A stretch of 51,875 nucleotides of DNA from Pseudomonas sp. RIT623 (GTDB lineage: Bacteria; Pseudomonadota; Gammaproteobacteria; Pseudomonadales; Pseudomonadaceae). Shown here in pieces: positions 19,394 through 28,837 of the stretch. Below the pieces are notes generated by a model. That model saw only the letters and a list, made by a program, of their open reading frames with translations, had not been told where the DNA came from and made no database searches. The stretch covers positions 1 through 51,875 of the forward strand of contig NZ_SOZA01000036.1 in assembly GCF_004519305.1 (NCBI RefSeq). The letters run 5' to 3'. The translations under genes and the position numbers were made by a program. How positions within the stretch are numbered: the stretch's first letter is position 1; every line of letters begins with the position of its first letter.

Positions 19394-20587
19394 GTGGCTA
19401 AAGAAAAATTTGATCGTTCCCTTCCCCACGTTAACGTCGGCACCATCGGCCACGTTGACCACGGTAAGACCACTCTGACCGCAGCTCTGACCCGCGTCTG
19501 CTCCGAAGTTTTCGGTTCGGCCGTCGTTGAGTTCGACAAGATCGACTCGGCTCCGGAAGAAAAAGCGCGCGGTATCACCATCAACACCGCTCACGTCGAG
19601 TACAACTCGAACATTCGTCACTACGCTCACGTTGACTGCCCAGGTCACGCTGACTACGTGAAGAACATGATCACCGGTGCTGCCCAGATGGACGGCGCGA
19701 TCCTGGTTTGCTCGGCCGCCGATGGTCCGATGCCACAAACCCGTGAGCACATCCTGCTGTCCCGTCAGGTTGGCGTTCCGTACATCGTGGTCTTCCTGAA
19801 CAAGGCTGACCTGGTAGACGACGCTGAGCTGCTGGAACTGGTCGAGATGGAAGTTCGCGACCTGCTGTCCACCTACGACTTCCCAGGCGACGACACTCCG
19901 ATCATCATCGGTTCGGCTCGTATGGCCCTGGAAGGCAAAGACGACAACGAAATGGGCACTACCGCTGTCAAGAAGCTGGTAGAAACTCTGGATGCCTACA
20001 TCCCTGAGCCAGTTCGTGCCATCGACCAGCCGTTCCTGATGCCGATCGAAGACGTATTCTCGATCTCGGGTCGTGGTACCGTTGTTACCGGCCGTATCGA
20101 GCGTGGTATCGTCCGCGTTCAGGATCCGCTGGAAATCGTTGGTCTGCGTGACACCACCACCACCACCTGCACCGGCGTTGAGATGTTCCGCAAGCTGCTG
20201 GACGAAGGTCGTGCTGGCGAGAACTGCGGCGTCCTGCTGCGTGGTACCAAGCGTGACGACGTTGAGCGTGGCCAGGTTCTGGTCAAGCCAGGTTCGGTCA
20301 AGCCGCACACCAAGTTCACCGCAGAAGTCTACGTCCTGTCGAAGGAAGAAGGCGGCCGTCACACTCCGTTCTTCAAAGGCTACCGTCCTCAGTTCTACTT
20401 CCGTACCACTGACGTGACCGGTAACTGCGAACTGCCGGAAGGCGTTGAAATGGTAATGCCAGGTGACAACATTCAGATGACTGTCACCCTGATCAAGACC
20501 ATCGCAATGGAAGACGGTCTGCGCTTCGCCATCCGTGAAGGCGGTCGTACCGTCGGCGCCGGCGTCGTGGCCAAAATCATCGAGTAA
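19394..20587 (+). CDS. tuf: Elongation factor Tu (copy 2)
   Basis: The second EF-Tu gene, in the str operon like E. coli tufA. The 397-residue product is identical to copy 1. It starts with GTG (19394) where copy 1 uses ATG. Synonymous differences to copy 1 are confined to about the first 100 and last 20 bases. A strong terminator follows. Confidence 0.99.
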
Positions 20588-20602
20588 TCACTCGATCGGT
20601 TG

Positions 20603-20633
20603 AAAAAACCCCCGCTCAGCGGGGGTTTTTTTT
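20603..20633 (+). terminator. Terminator of the str operon
   Basis: CCCCCGC/GCGGGGG with a TCA loop is flanked by a run of six A upstream and eight T downstream. It is a classic intrinsic terminator and could work in both directions. The next promoter begins seven bases later. Confidence 0.93.
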
Positions 20634-20639
20634 ATTGGG

Positions 20640-20668
20640 TTGACACTAAATTGGGGCGTCTATAGAAT
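20640..20668 (+). promoter_or_regulatory. Promoter of the S10 operon
   Basis: TTGACA (20640-20645), a 17-bp spacer, then TAGAAT (20663-20668), a near-consensus sigma70 promoter. Confidence 0.85.
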
Positions 20669-20683
20669 CACGCCTCCTTTTAA

Positions 20684-20700
20684 CGGGCGTAGTGCGCCCG
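20684..20700 (+). promoter_or_regulatory. Small hairpin in the rpsJ leader
   Basis: CGGGCG/CGCCCG with a TAGTG loop lies near the start of the S10 transcript. The leader is about 50 bases, too short for the long L4-controlled leader of E. coli. A role is unproven. Confidence 0.35.
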
Positions 20701-20728
20701 ATGGGAACAGCCTGGAGTCTGAAATCCA

Positions 20729-21040
20729 ATGCAAAATCAGCAAATCCGTATCAGGTTGAAGGCTTTCGACCATCGCCTGATCGACCAATCCACCCAGGAA
20801 ATCGTGGAAACCGCGAAACGTACTGGTGCACAAGTGCGTGGTCCAATTCCACTGCCTACCCGCAAAGAGCGTTTCACCGTTCTGGTCTCCCCGCACGTCA
20901 ACAAAGACGCGCGTGACCAGTACGAGATTCGCACTCATAAGCGTGTTCTGGACATCGTCCAGCCAACGGATAAAACCGTTGACGCGCTGATGAAGCTCGA
21001 TCTGGCGGCCGGTGTGGAAGTGCAGATCAGCCTCGGCTAA
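20729..21040 (+). CDS. rpsJ: 30S ribosomal protein S10
   Basis: S10 sits in the head of the 30S subunit and, as NusE, joins NusB and NusG in antitermination. The 103-residue product has [14 protein letters not shown] and [18 protein letters not shown] 20729. First gene of the S10 operon. Confidence 0.98.
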
Positions 21041-21120
21041 GACTTCGGTCTGGTCGTGTAACGCTCTGAAATGGGCGGCCATAGCGGGTGAAAGCCCCGT
21101 ACACTCATGAGGTTTACAAC

Positions 21121-21756
21121 ATGACTATTGGTGTAGTCGGTCGAAAAGCGGGCATGACCCGTATTTTCACCGAAGAAGGTGTCTCCATTCCGGTCACGGT
21201 CATTGAGATCGAGCCGAATCGCGTCACCCAGTTCAAAACCGAAGAAACTGATGGCTACCGTGCAGTGCAAGTCACTGTCGGCGAGCGTCGTGCTTCGCGT
21301 GTGACCGCCGCTCAGGCAGGCCACTTTGCCAAGGCTAACGTTGCCGCTGGTCGCGGTGTCTGGGAGTTCCGTCTTGAAGAAGGCGATTTCCAGGCTGGCG
21401 ATCTGATCAAAGCTGAACTCTTCACTGCAGGCCAGCTGGTAGACGTAACCGGTCAGTCCAAAGGTAAAGGCTTCGCCGGTACCATCAAGCGTTGGAACTT
21501 CCGTGGTCAAGACAACACCCACGGTAACTCCGTATCGCACCGTGTCCCTGGCTCCATCGGCCAGTGCCAGACTCCTGGTCGTGTATTCAAGGGCAAGAAG
21601 ATGTCCGGTCACATGGGCGCCGAGCGCGTGACTGTTCAGTCCCTGGAAGTAGTACGCGTAGACGCTGAACGCAACCTGCTGCTGATCAAGGGTGCCGTCC
21701 CAGGCGCTACTGGCGGCGACGTGGTCGTGCGTCCGGCTGTCAAGGCTCGCGGTTAA
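21121..21756 (+). CDS. rplC: 50S ribosomal protein L3
   Basis: L3 is an early assembly protein reaching towards the peptidyl transferase centre. It has 211 residues from ATG 21121 (MTIGVVGRKAGMTRIF). A longer in-frame start at 21088 lacks family support. The conserved RGQDNTHGNSVSHRVPGSIG lies near residue 150. Confidence 0.97.
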   Translation: MTIGVVGRKAGMTRIFTEEGVSIPVTVIEIEPNRVTQFKTEETDGYRAVQVTVGERRASRVTAAQAGHFAKANVAAGRGVWEFRLEEGDFQAGDLIKAELFTAGQLVDVTGQSKGKGFAGTIKRWNFRGQDNTHGNSVSHRVPGSIGQCQTPGRVFKGKKMSGHMGAERVTVQSLEVVRVDAERNLLLIKGAVPGATGGDVVVRPAVKARG

Positions 21757-21768
21757 GGGGAAACTGAC

Positions 21769-22371
21769 ATGCAACTTAATGTAAATGACGCTCAGGCGAT
21801 CGAAGTTTCCGAACTGACCTTCGGTGGCGAATTCAACGAGACGCTGGTACACCAAGCAGTCGTGGCCTACATGGCCGGCGGCCGTCAGGGCACCAAGCAG
21901 CAGAAGACCCGTTCTGACGTAGCCGGTGGCGGTAAGCGCCCATGGCGTCAGAAAGGTACTGGCCGCGCTCGTGCTGGTACTACCCGTGGTCCGATCTGGC
22001 GTGGCGGTGGTGTAACCTTCGCAGCTCGTCCTCAGGATCACTCGCAGAAGCTCAACAAGAAGATGTATCGCGCAGCCCTGCGCTCCATCCTCGCTGAGCT
22101 GGTGCGTAGCGACCGTCTGGTTGTGGTTCAGGACTTCGCTGTTGAAGCCCCGAAAACCAAAGACCTGCTGAACAAGCTGAACGGCATGGGTCTGAGCGAT
22201 GTATTGATCGTTTCGGACGCTGTTGATCAGAACCTGTACCTGGCTGCTCGCAACCTGCCGCACGTCGACGTACGTGACGTTCAAGGTTCCGACCCGGTCA
22301 GTCTGATCGCATACGAGAAAGTGTTGATCACTGTCTCGGCCGTGAAGAAATTCGAGGAGCTGCTGGGATGA
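21769..22371 (+). CDS. rplD: 50S ribosomal protein L4
   Basis: L4 lines the peptide exit tunnel and in E. coli is the repressor of the S10 operon. It has 200 residues with the tunnel-loop segment [18 protein letters not shown]. Its stop overlaps the rplW start by four bases. Confidence 0.98.
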
Positions 22372-22667
22372 ACCAGGAACGCGTATTCAAAGTCCTCCTT
22401 GGCCCGCACGTTTCCGAGAAGGCTACCGTTCTGGCTGAGAAAAAAGGCCAGTTCGTATTCAAGGTTGCTACTGACGCAACCAAGCTGGAAATCAAGAAAG
22501 CTGTCGAAGGCCTGTTCAACGTAAAAGTTGAAAACGTGTCGACTGTTAACGTTCTGGGTAAAACCAAGCGTACCGCACGTGGTCTGGGCAAGCGTAATGA
22601 CTGGAAGAAGGCGATCGTCTCCCTTCAGCCAGGCCAAGATCTCGATTTCAGCAGCAGTGCTGAGTAA
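22368..22667 (+). CDS. rplW: 50S ribosomal protein L23
   Basis: L23 surrounds the tunnel exit and docks trigger factor and SRP. It has 99 residues, including [11 protein letters not shown] and a C-terminal [19 protein letters not shown] 22368 overlaps the rplD stop (ATGA), indicating coupled translation. Confidence 0.98.
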
Positions 22668-22681
22668 GGAAGGGGTGCATC

Positions 22682-23506
22682 ATGGCAATCGTTAAATGCA
22701 AACCGACTTCCCCTGGCCGCCGTTTTGTGGTCAAGGTGGTCAACAAGGAGCTGCACAAAGGCGCTCCTCACGCACCGCTGCTCGAGAAAAAATCGAAGTC
22801 TGGTGGTCGTAACAACAATGGCCGCATCACCACTCGTCACGTTGGTGGTGGTCATAAGCAGCATTACCGTCTGGTTGACTTCCGTCGCAACGACAAAGAT
22901 GGCATCCCTGCCACTGTCGAGCGTATCGAATACGACCCGAACCGTACTGCTCACATCGCCCTGCTGTGCTACGCAGACGGTGAGCGTCGCTACATCATCG
23001 CCCCTAAAGGCGTGAGCGCTGGCGACCAGCTGATCGCAGGTGCCCTGGCCCCAATCAAGGCCGGTAACTCCCTGCAGCTGCGCAACATCCCAGTAGGTAG
23101 CACCATTCACGGCATCGAACTGAAGCCGGGTAAAGGTGCTCAGATCGCTCGTTCCGCTGGTGCTTCGGCTCAGCTGATCGCTCGCGACGGTGTCTATGTG
23201 ACCCTGCGTCTGCGCTCTGGTGAAATGCGTAAAGTCCTGGCTGAGTGCCGTGCGACCCTGGGCGAAGTCTCGAACTCCGAGCACAGCCTGCGTTCGCTGG
23301 GTAAAGCTGGTGCCAAACGCTGGCGCGGCGTTCGCCCAACCGTTCGTGGTGTTGCCATGAACCCGGTTGACCACCCACATGGTGGTGGTGAAGGTCGTAC
23401 CTCCGGTGGTCGTCATCCGGTATCGCCATGGGGCTTCCCAACCAAGGGTGCTAAAACCCGCGGTAATAAGCGTACCGACAACATGATCGTCCGTCGTCGC
23501 AAGTAA
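22682..23506 (+). CDS. rplB: 50S ribosomal protein L2
   Basis: L2 is needed for subunit joining and peptidyl transfer. It has 274 residues with the RNA-binding core and the conserved GVAMNPVDHPHGGGEGRT near the C-terminus, containing the key histidine. ATG 22682, 14 bases after rplW. Confidence 0.99.
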   Translation: MAIVKCKPTSPGRRFVVKVVNKELHKGAPHAPLLEKKSKSGGRNNNGRITTRHVGGGHKQHYRLVDFRRNDKDGIPATVERIEYDPNRTAHIALLCYADGERRYIIAPKGVSAGDQLIAGALAPIKAGNSLQLRNIPVGSTIHGIELKPGKGAQIARSAGASAQLIARDGVYVTLRLRSGEMRKVLAECRATLGEVSNSEHSLRSLGKAGAKRWRGVRPTVRGVAMNPVDHPHGGGEGRTSGGRHPVSPWGFPTKGAKTRGNKRTDNMIVRRRK

Positions 23507-23522
23507 CTAGAGGGATACGACA

Positions 23523-23798
23523 GTGCCACGTTCTCTGAAAAAAGGTCCTTTTATCGATCTTCACCTGCTGAAGAAGGTCGAAGTGGCGGTGGAGAAGAAC
23601 GATCGCAAGCCAGTTAAAACCTGGTCGCGCCGTTCGATGATCCTGCCACAGATGGTCGGTCTGACCATCGCGGTACACAACGGTCGCCAACACGTCCCAG
23701 TTCTCGTGAACGAAGACATGGTCGGCCACAAACTGGGCGAGTTCGCCGGTACCCGCACTTATCGTGGGCACGTGGCTGACAAGAAAGCCAAGCGTTAA
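23523..23798 (+). CDS. rpsS: 30S ribosomal protein S19
   Basis: S19 pairs with S13 in the 30S head. It has 91 residues, starts at GTG 23523 ([18 protein letters not shown]), and contains the conserved [19 protein letters not shown]. Confidence 0.98.
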
Positions 23799-23809
23799 GG
23801 GGTAAGGAA

Positions 23810-24142
23810 ATGGAAGTAGCCGCTAAGTTGTCGGGCGCTCGCATCTCCGCCCAGAAAGCCCGCTTGGTCGCCGACCAGATCCGCGGGAAGAAGGTGGGCG
23901 AAGCGCTCAACCTGTTGGCCTTCAGCAGCAAAAAAGCCGCTGAAATCATGAAGAAAGTCCTCGAGTCGGCCGTTGCCAACGCCGAACACAACGAAGGCGC
24001 AGACGTTGATGACCTGAAGGTCTCCACCGTCTTCGTCAACGAAGGGCGTTCGCTGAAGCGCATCATGCCGCGTGCCAAAGGCCGCGCTGATCGCATCGTC
24101 AAGCGGTCTTGCCATATCACTGTCAAGGTTGCGGACAAGTAA
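23810..24142 (+). CDS. rplV: 50S ribosomal protein L22
   Basis: L22 extends a loop into the exit tunnel at the macrolide region. It has 110 residues with [15 protein letters not shown] and the tip segment [18 protein letters not shown] 23810, 11 bases after rpsS. Confidence 0.98.
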
Positions 24143-24155
24143 CGGAGTCGATCAG

Positions 24156-24842
24156 ATGGGTCAGAAAGTACATCCCACTGGCATTCGCCTGGGAATCGTC
24201 AAGGAGCACACCTCCGTCTGGTATGCAGACGGCGCTACTTACGCAGATTACCTGTTGAAGGATCTGAAAACGCGTGAGTACCTCCAAGACAAACTAAAAA
24301 GCGCGTCCGTAAGCCGTATCGATATTCATCGTCCGGCTCAAACTGCACGCATCACCATCCACACCGCTCGTCCCGGTATCGTTATCGGCAAGAAAGGTGA
24401 AGATGTTGAGAAACTGCGTCAGGACCTGACCAAGCAGATGGGTGTGCCTGTGCACATCAACATCGAAGAGATCCGCAAGCCGGAACTCGACGCCATGCTG
24501 GTTGCTCAGAGCGTTGCCCAGCAGCTGGAGCGCCGCGTTATGTTCCGTCGCGCCATGAAGCGCGCCGTGCAGAACGCCATGCGTATTGGTGCCAAGGGCA
24601 TCAAGATCCAGGTGAGCGGTCGTCTCGGCGGTGCCGAGATCGCACGTACCGAGTGGTATCGCGAAGGTCGTGTGCCTCTGCACACCCTGCGTGCCGATAT
24701 CGACTACAACACCTACGAAGCTCACACCACCTACGGTGTGATCGGTGTGAAGGTTTGGATCTTCAAAGGCGAAGTTATTGGTGGTCGCCAGGAAGAGCTG
24801 AAGCCTCAAGCACCAGCGCCTCGTAAAAAAGCTGCTAAGTAA
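24156..24842 (+). CDS. rpsC: 30S ribosomal protein S3
   Basis: S3 forms part of the mRNA entry tunnel and helicase. It has 228 residues from ATG 24156 (MGQKVHPTGIRLGIV) after CGGAG. A longer in-frame start inside rplV (24072) is rejected. The KH motif around VIGKKGEDVEKL and the LGGAEIARTEW segment are present. Confidence 0.97.
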   Translation: MGQKVHPTGIRLGIVKEHTSVWYADGATYADYLLKDLKTREYLQDKLKSASVSRIDIHRPAQTARITIHTARPGIVIGKKGEDVEKLRQDLTKQMGVPVHINIEEIRKPELDAMLVAQSVAQQLERRVMFRRAMKRAVQNAMRIGAKGIKIQVSGRLGGAEIARTEWYREGRVPLHTLRADIDYNTYEAHTTYGVIGVKVWIFKGEVIGGRQEELKPQAPAPRKKAAK

Positions 24843-24854
24843 GGGGTACGCCAA

Positions 24855-25268
24855 ATGTTGCAACCAAAGCGTACAAAATTCCGCAAGCAGATGACCGGCC
24901 ACAACCGTGGTCTGGCACTGCGCGGTAGCAAGGTCAGCTTCGGCGAGTTCGCTCTGAAAGCTGTCGCTCGCGGTCGTCTCACCGCCCGTCAGATCGAGTC
25001 GGCACGTCGTGCCCTGACCCGTCACGTTAAGCGTGGCGGTAAGATCTGGATCCGTGTCTTCCCGGACAAGCCGGTTACCAAGAAGCCTCTCGAGGTTCGT
25101 ATGGGTAAAGGTAAAGGTTCCGTGGAATACTGGGTTGCCCAGATTCAGCCAGGCAAAGTCCTGTACGAAATCGAGGGTGTTTCTGAAGAGCTGGCGCGCG
25201 AAGCTTTCGCCCTGGCTGCTGCAAAGCTGCCTCTCGCCACCTCCTTTGTTAAGCGGACGGTGATGTGA
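24855..25268 (+). CDS. rplP: 50S ribosomal protein L16
   Basis: L16 contacts A-site tRNA and is essential for late 50S assembly. It has 137 residues with [19 protein letters not shown] and the arginine/glycine-rich region [17 protein letters not shown]. Its stop overlaps the rpmC start (TGATG). Confidence 0.98.
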
Positions 25269-25459
25269 TGAAAGCGAATGAACTTCGTGAAAAATCGGCA
25301 CAGCAACTGAATGAGCAACTGCTCGGCTTGCTGCGCGACCAGTTCAATCTGCGCATGCAGAAAGCAACTGGCCAGTTGGGGCAGTCGCACCTGCTCTCGC
25401 AAGTTAAGCGTGACATCGCTCGCGTGAAAACTGTGCTCAACCAGCAGGCAGGTAAGTGA
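25268..25459 (+). CDS. rpmC: 50S ribosomal protein L29
   Basis: L29 is a small helical protein at the tunnel exit. It has 63 residues ([19 protein letters not shown]). ATG 25268 overlaps the rplP stop by one base. A GTG codon directly upstream would add a residue but lacks family support. Confidence 0.97.
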
Positions 25460-25461
25460 TC

Positions 25462-25728
25462 ATGGCTGAAGCTGAAAAAACCGTCCGTACGCTGACTGGC
25501 CGTGTCGTCAGCGACAAAATGGACAAGACCATCACCGTTCTGATCGAGCGTCGCGTCAAGCACCCGATCTACGGTAAATACGTTAAGCGTTCGACTAAGC
25601 TGCACGCGCACGACGAAACCAACCAGTGCAAAATCGGCGACAAAGTTTCGATCACCGAAACTCGTCCGCTGGCCAAGACCAAGTCCTGGGCACTGGTTGA
25701 AGTCCTCGAACGCGCTGTTGAAGTCTAA
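25462..25728 (+). CDS. rpsQ: 30S ribosomal protein S17
   Basis: S17 is a primary 16S rRNA-binding protein with an OB fold. It has 88 residues from ATG 25462 (MAEAEKTVRTLTGRVVSDKMDKT). The ATG two codons upstream would overlap rpmC and is less likely. Confidence 0.97.
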   Translation: MAEAEKTVRTLTGRVVSDKMDKTITVLIERRVKHPIYGKYVKRSTKLHAHDETNQCKIGDKVSITETRPLAKTKSWALVEVLERAVEV

Positions 25729-25751
25729 GGGCTAGGGGTCGGAGAAATTTT

Positions 25752-26120
25752 ATGATTCAGACTCAATCCATGCTCGATGTGGCCGATAACAGCGGCGCTC
25801 GTCGCGTCATGTGCATCAAGGTGCTCGGCGGTTCGCACCGCCGTTACGCCGGCATCGGTGACATCATCAAAGTAACCGTCAAGGAAGCGATTCCGCGCGG
25901 TAAGGTCAAGAAAGGCCAGGTGATGACCGCTGTTGTCGTCCGTACCCGTCACGGTGTACGTCGCGCTGACGGTTCCATCATTCGTTTCGACGGCAACGCT
26001 GCTGTTCTGCTGAACACCAAGCAAGAGCCGATCGGCACTCGCATCTTCGGGCCAGTGACCCGTGAACTTCGTACCGAGAAGTTCATGAAGATCGTCTCGC
26101 TCGCCCCTGAAGTGCTGTAA
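25752..26120 (+). CDS. rplN: 50S ribosomal protein L14
   Basis: L14 forms an intersubunit bridge and is the docking site of the silencing factor RsfS. It has 122 residues with MIQTQSMLDVADNSGARRVMCIKVLGGS and GTRIFGPVTRELR. First gene of the spc part. Confidence 0.98.
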   Translation: MIQTQSMLDVADNSGARRVMCIKVLGGSHRRYAGIGDIIKVTVKEAIPRGKVKKGQVMTAVVVRTRHGVRRADGSIIRFDGNAAVLLNTKQEPIGTRIFGPVTRELRTEKFMKIVSLAPEVL

Positions 26121-26131
26121 GGAGATCCGAC

Positions 26132-26446
26132 ATGCAAAAGATTCGTCGTGACGACGAGATCATCGTGATCGCCGGCAAAGACAAAGGTAAGCGCGGTAAG
26201 GTGCTGAAGGTTCTCGCTGACGACCGTCTGGTCATCGGTGGTGTCAACCTGGTCAAGCGTCACACCAAGCCTAATCCGATGGCGGGCGTCCAGGGCGGTA
26301 TCGTCGAGAAAGAAGCGCCTCTGCACGCTTCCAACGTTGCCATCTTCAACAGCGAAACCAACAAGGCTGACCGCGTTGGCTTCAAAGTTGAAGAAGGTAA
26401 AAAAATTCGTGTCTTCAAGTCGACCCAAAAAGCGGTTGATGCTTGA
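26132..26446 (+). CDS. rplX: 50S ribosomal protein L24
   Basis: L24 initiates 50S assembly. It has 104 residues with an N-terminal KOW motif (VIAGKDKGKRGKVLKVL). ATG 26132 follows AAGGAG. Confidence 0.98.
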   Translation: MQKIRRDDEIIVIAGKDKGKRGKVLKVLADDRLVIGGVNLVKRHTKPNPMAGVQGGIVEKEAPLHASNVAIFNSETNKADRVGFKVEEGKKIRVFKSTQKAVDA

Positions 26447-26466
26447 ACACTGCTAGGTAGAAGACC

Positions 26467-27006
26467 ATGGCACGACTGAAAGAGATTTACCGGAACGAAA
26501 TCGCTCCTAAGCTTAAGGAAGAACTTAAGCTGTCGAACGTGATGGAAGTTCCGCGCGTTACCAAAATCACCCTGAACATGGGTCTGGGCGAAGCGATCGG
26601 CGACAAGAAAGTCATCGAGCACGCTGTTGCCGACCTGGAAAAGATCACCGGTCAAAAGCCGGTCGTGACTTTCGCTCGTAAATCCATCGCGGGCTTCAAA
26701 GTTCGTGAAGGCTGGCCGATCGGTGTCAAGGTGACCCTGCGTCGCGAAAAAATGTACGAGTTCCTGGACCGCCTGCTGGCGATCTCCCTGCCACGGGTTC
26801 GCGACTTCCGCGGCCTGAATGCCAAGTCCTTCGATGGTCGCGGCAACTACAGCATGGGCGTGAAAGAGCAGATCATCTTCCCGGAAATCGACTACGACAA
26901 GATCGATGCTCTGCGCGGTTTGGACATCACCCTGACCACCACTGCTCGTTCGGACGACGAAGGCCGCGCTCTGCTGCGTGCTTTCAAGTTCCCGTTCCGC
27001 AACTGA
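26467..27006 (+). CDS. rplE: 50S ribosomal protein L5
   Basis: L5 binds 5S rRNA and forms a bridge to the 30S head. It has 179 residues with MARLKEIYRNEIAPKLKEEL and the conserved LPRVRDFRGLN segment. ATG 26467. Confidence 0.98.
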   Translation: MARLKEIYRNEIAPKLKEELKLSNVMEVPRVTKITLNMGLGEAIGDKKVIEHAVADLEKITGQKPVVTFARKSIAGFKVREGWPIGVKVTLRREKMYEFLDRLLAISLPRVRDFRGLNAKSFDGRGNYSMGVKEQIIFPEIDYDKIDALRGLDITLTTTARSDDEGRALLRAFKFPFRN

Positions 27007-27019
27007 TTGGAGTAGGAAA

Positions 27020-27325
27020 ATGGCCAAGAAGAGCATGAAAAACCGCGAGCTGAAGCGTCAGCTCACGGTTGCCAAGTACGCCAAAAAGCGTGCCGAGCTG
27101 AAAGCGACCATCGTCAACCAGAACGCCTCTCCTGAAGAGCGTTTCGCTGCCGTTGTCGCCCTGCAGAAGCAACCACGTGACGCCAGCGCCTCGCGCATGC
27201 GTAACCGTTGCCGCATCACCGGCCGTCCGCACGGCGTGTACCGCAAGTTCGGCCTCGGCCGTAACAAGCTGCGCGAAGCCGCCATGCGTGGTGACGTGCC
27301 AGGTCTGGTCAAGGCCAGCTGGTAA
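27020..27325 (+). CDS. rpsN: 30S ribosomal protein S14 (zinc-independent type)
   Basis: S14 binds late in the 30S head. The 101-residue protein from ATG 27020 (MAKKSMKNRELKRQ) lacks the paired CxxC motifs of zinc-type S14, so it is the C-minus form. The conserved RCRITGRPHGVYRKFGLGRN is present. A gap of 209 bases with a hairpin and a promoter follows before rpsH. Confidence 0.97.
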   Translation: MAKKSMKNRELKRQLTVAKYAKKRAELKATIVNQNASPEERFAAVVALQKQPRDASASRMRNRCRITGRPHGVYRKFGLGRNKLREAAMRGDVPGLVKASW

Positions 27326-27386
27326 TCCGGTTGGCGTGACCACCGGCGGGAGGGGAGTGATCTTCCGACCGCCGGTGACCTCGCAA

Positions 27387-27420
27387 CGAAACAAGCCCCT
27401 ATATGGGGCTTGTTTCGTTT
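27387..27420 (+). terminator. Terminator between rpsN and rpsH
   Basis: CGAAACAAGCCCC (27387-27399) pairs perfectly over 13 bp with GGGGCTTGTTTCG (27405-27417) and is followed by TTT. A second hairpin (CACCGGCGG/CCGCCGGTG) lies just upstream at about 27341-27378. The downstream arm contains the -35 of the next promoter. Confidence 0.85.
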
Positions 27421-27438
27421 CTGTCTTGTGTCTAGAAT
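27410..27438 (+). promoter_or_regulatory. Internal spc promoter for rpsH-secY
   Basis: TTGTTT (27410-27415), a 17-bp spacer, then TAGAAT (27433-27438). The -35 lies inside the terminator stem. It would restart transcription at rpsH with a leader of about 90 bases. Confidence 0.6.
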
Positions 27439-27534
27439 GACCGGCTCACCTGAGCCTGGGTTTTTTGCCCTGCCTGCTCGGGTGGTTGTGATAGCCGCAA
27501 GGCTAATAATTCTTGTATCAGGAGCATCTAGCCC

Positions 27535-27927
27535 ATGAGTATGCAGGACCCGTTAGCGGACATGCTAACTCGCATCCGTAATGCCCAGATGGCTGAAAAG
27601 TCTGTCGTAAGCATGCCTTCTTCCACCCTGAAGGTCGCGGTTGCCAAAGTACTGAAAGACGAAGGTTACATCGCCGGCTACGAAGTCACTGGCGAAGCCA
27701 AGCCTTCCCTGTCGATCGAGCTGAAGTACTTCGAAGGCCGTCCGGTTATCGAAGAGCTGAAGCGTACCAGCCGTCCTGGCCTGCGCCAGTACAAGGCCGT
27801 TACCGAGCTGCCGAAAGTACGTGGCGGCCTGGGCGTGTCTATCGTCTCCACCAACAAAGGTGTGATGACTGACCGCGCTGCGCGCGCTGCCGGTGTCGGC
27901 GGCGAAGTTCTGTGCACAGTGTTCTAA
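27535..27927 (+). CDS. rpsH: 30S ribosomal protein S8
   Basis: S8 binds central-domain 16S rRNA and in E. coli represses spc mRNA. It has 130 residues (MSMQDPLADMLTRIRNAQ) with the C-terminal RAARAAGVGGEVLCTVF. First gene after the internal terminator and promoter. Confidence 0.98.
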   Translation: MSMQDPLADMLTRIRNAQMAEKSVVSMPSSTLKVAVAKVLKDEGYIAGYEVTGEAKPSLSIELKYFEGRPVIEELKRTSRPGLRQYKAVTELPKVRGGLGVSIVSTNKGVMTDRAARAAGVGGEVLCTVF

Positions 27928-27939
27928 GGGGAGATAGGC

Positions 27940-28473
27940 ATGTCTCGCGTCGCTAAGAACCCCGTTAAGCTGCCAGCAGGCGTCGAAGTCAAATTCGCCG
28001 GCCAGCAGCTTTCGGTGAAGGGTGCCAAGGGCACTCTCGAACTGAACGTTCACTCGTCTGTTGAAGTTACCGAAGAAGCTGGTGAGCTGCGTTTCTCCGC
28101 TCGCAACGGTGACCAGCAAGCTCGCGCCATGGCCGGTACCACCCGCGCCCTGGTGAACAACATGGTCCAGGGCGTAAGCCAAGGCTTCGAGCGCAAGCTC
28201 CAGCTGGTCGGTGTTGGTTACAAGGCACAGGCTAAAGGCACCGTCCTGAACCTGGCTCTGGGCTTCTCGCACCCAGTGGATTACGAACTGCCAGCCGGTA
28301 TCACCGCTGAAACCCCAAGCCAGACCGACATCCTGATCAAGGGTATCGACAAGCAGCTGGTAGGTCAGGTGGCCGCTGAAGTCCGCGGTTTCCGTCCGCC
28401 AGAGCCTTACAAGGGCAAGGGTGTGCGTTACGCGGACGAAGTAGTCCGTCGTAAAGAAGCCAAGAAGAAGTAG
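27940..28473 (+). CDS. rplF: 50S ribosomal protein L6
   Basis: L6 lies near the sarcin-ricin loop. It has 177 residues in two repeated domains, with the C-terminal signature RPPEPYKGKGVRYADE. ATG 27940 follows AAGGGGAG. Confidence 0.98.
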   Translation: MSRVAKNPVKLPAGVEVKFAGQQLSVKGAKGTLELNVHSSVEVTEEAGELRFSARNGDQQARAMAGTTRALVNNMVQGVSQGFERKLQLVGVGYKAQAKGTVLNLALGFSHPVDYELPAGITAETPSQTDILIKGIDKQLVGQVAAEVRGFRPPEPYKGKGVRYADEVVRRKEAKKK

Positions 28474-28483
28474 GGCCTAGCAA

Positions 28484-28834
28484 ATGACCGACAAAAAAGT
28501 TACTCGACTGCGTCGCGCTCGCAAAGCACGCCTGAAAATGCACGAGCTCGAAGCCGTGCGTCTGTGCGTGTTCCGCTCCTCGCAGCACATCTATGCCCAG
28601 GTCATCTCGGCCGACGGCAGCAAGGTTCTGGCAAGCGCCTCGACCTTGGACAAAGAACTGCGTGATGGCGCCACCGGCAACATCGACGCGGCCACTAAGG
28701 TTGGCAAGCTGGTAGCTGAGCGCGCGAAAGCCGCCGGTGTATCTCAAGTTGCCTTTGACCGTTCCGGCTTCAAGTACCACGGCCGCGTCAAGGCGCTGGC
28801 TGATGCTGCTCGTGAAGGCGGGCTGGAGTTCTAA
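28484..28834 (+). CDS. rplR: 50S ribosomal protein L18
   Basis: L18 binds 5S rRNA and helps seat it in the 50S subunit. It has 116 residues with a basic N-terminus (RLRRARKARLKM) and a conserved SGFKYHGRVKALADAAREGGL end. Confidence 0.98.
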   Translation: MTDKKVTRLRRARKARLKMHELEAVRLCVFRSSQHIYAQVISADGSKVLASASTLDKELRDGATGNIDAATKVGKLVAERAKAAGVSQVAFDRSGFKYHGRVKALADAAREGGLEF

Positions 28835-28837
28835 GTT

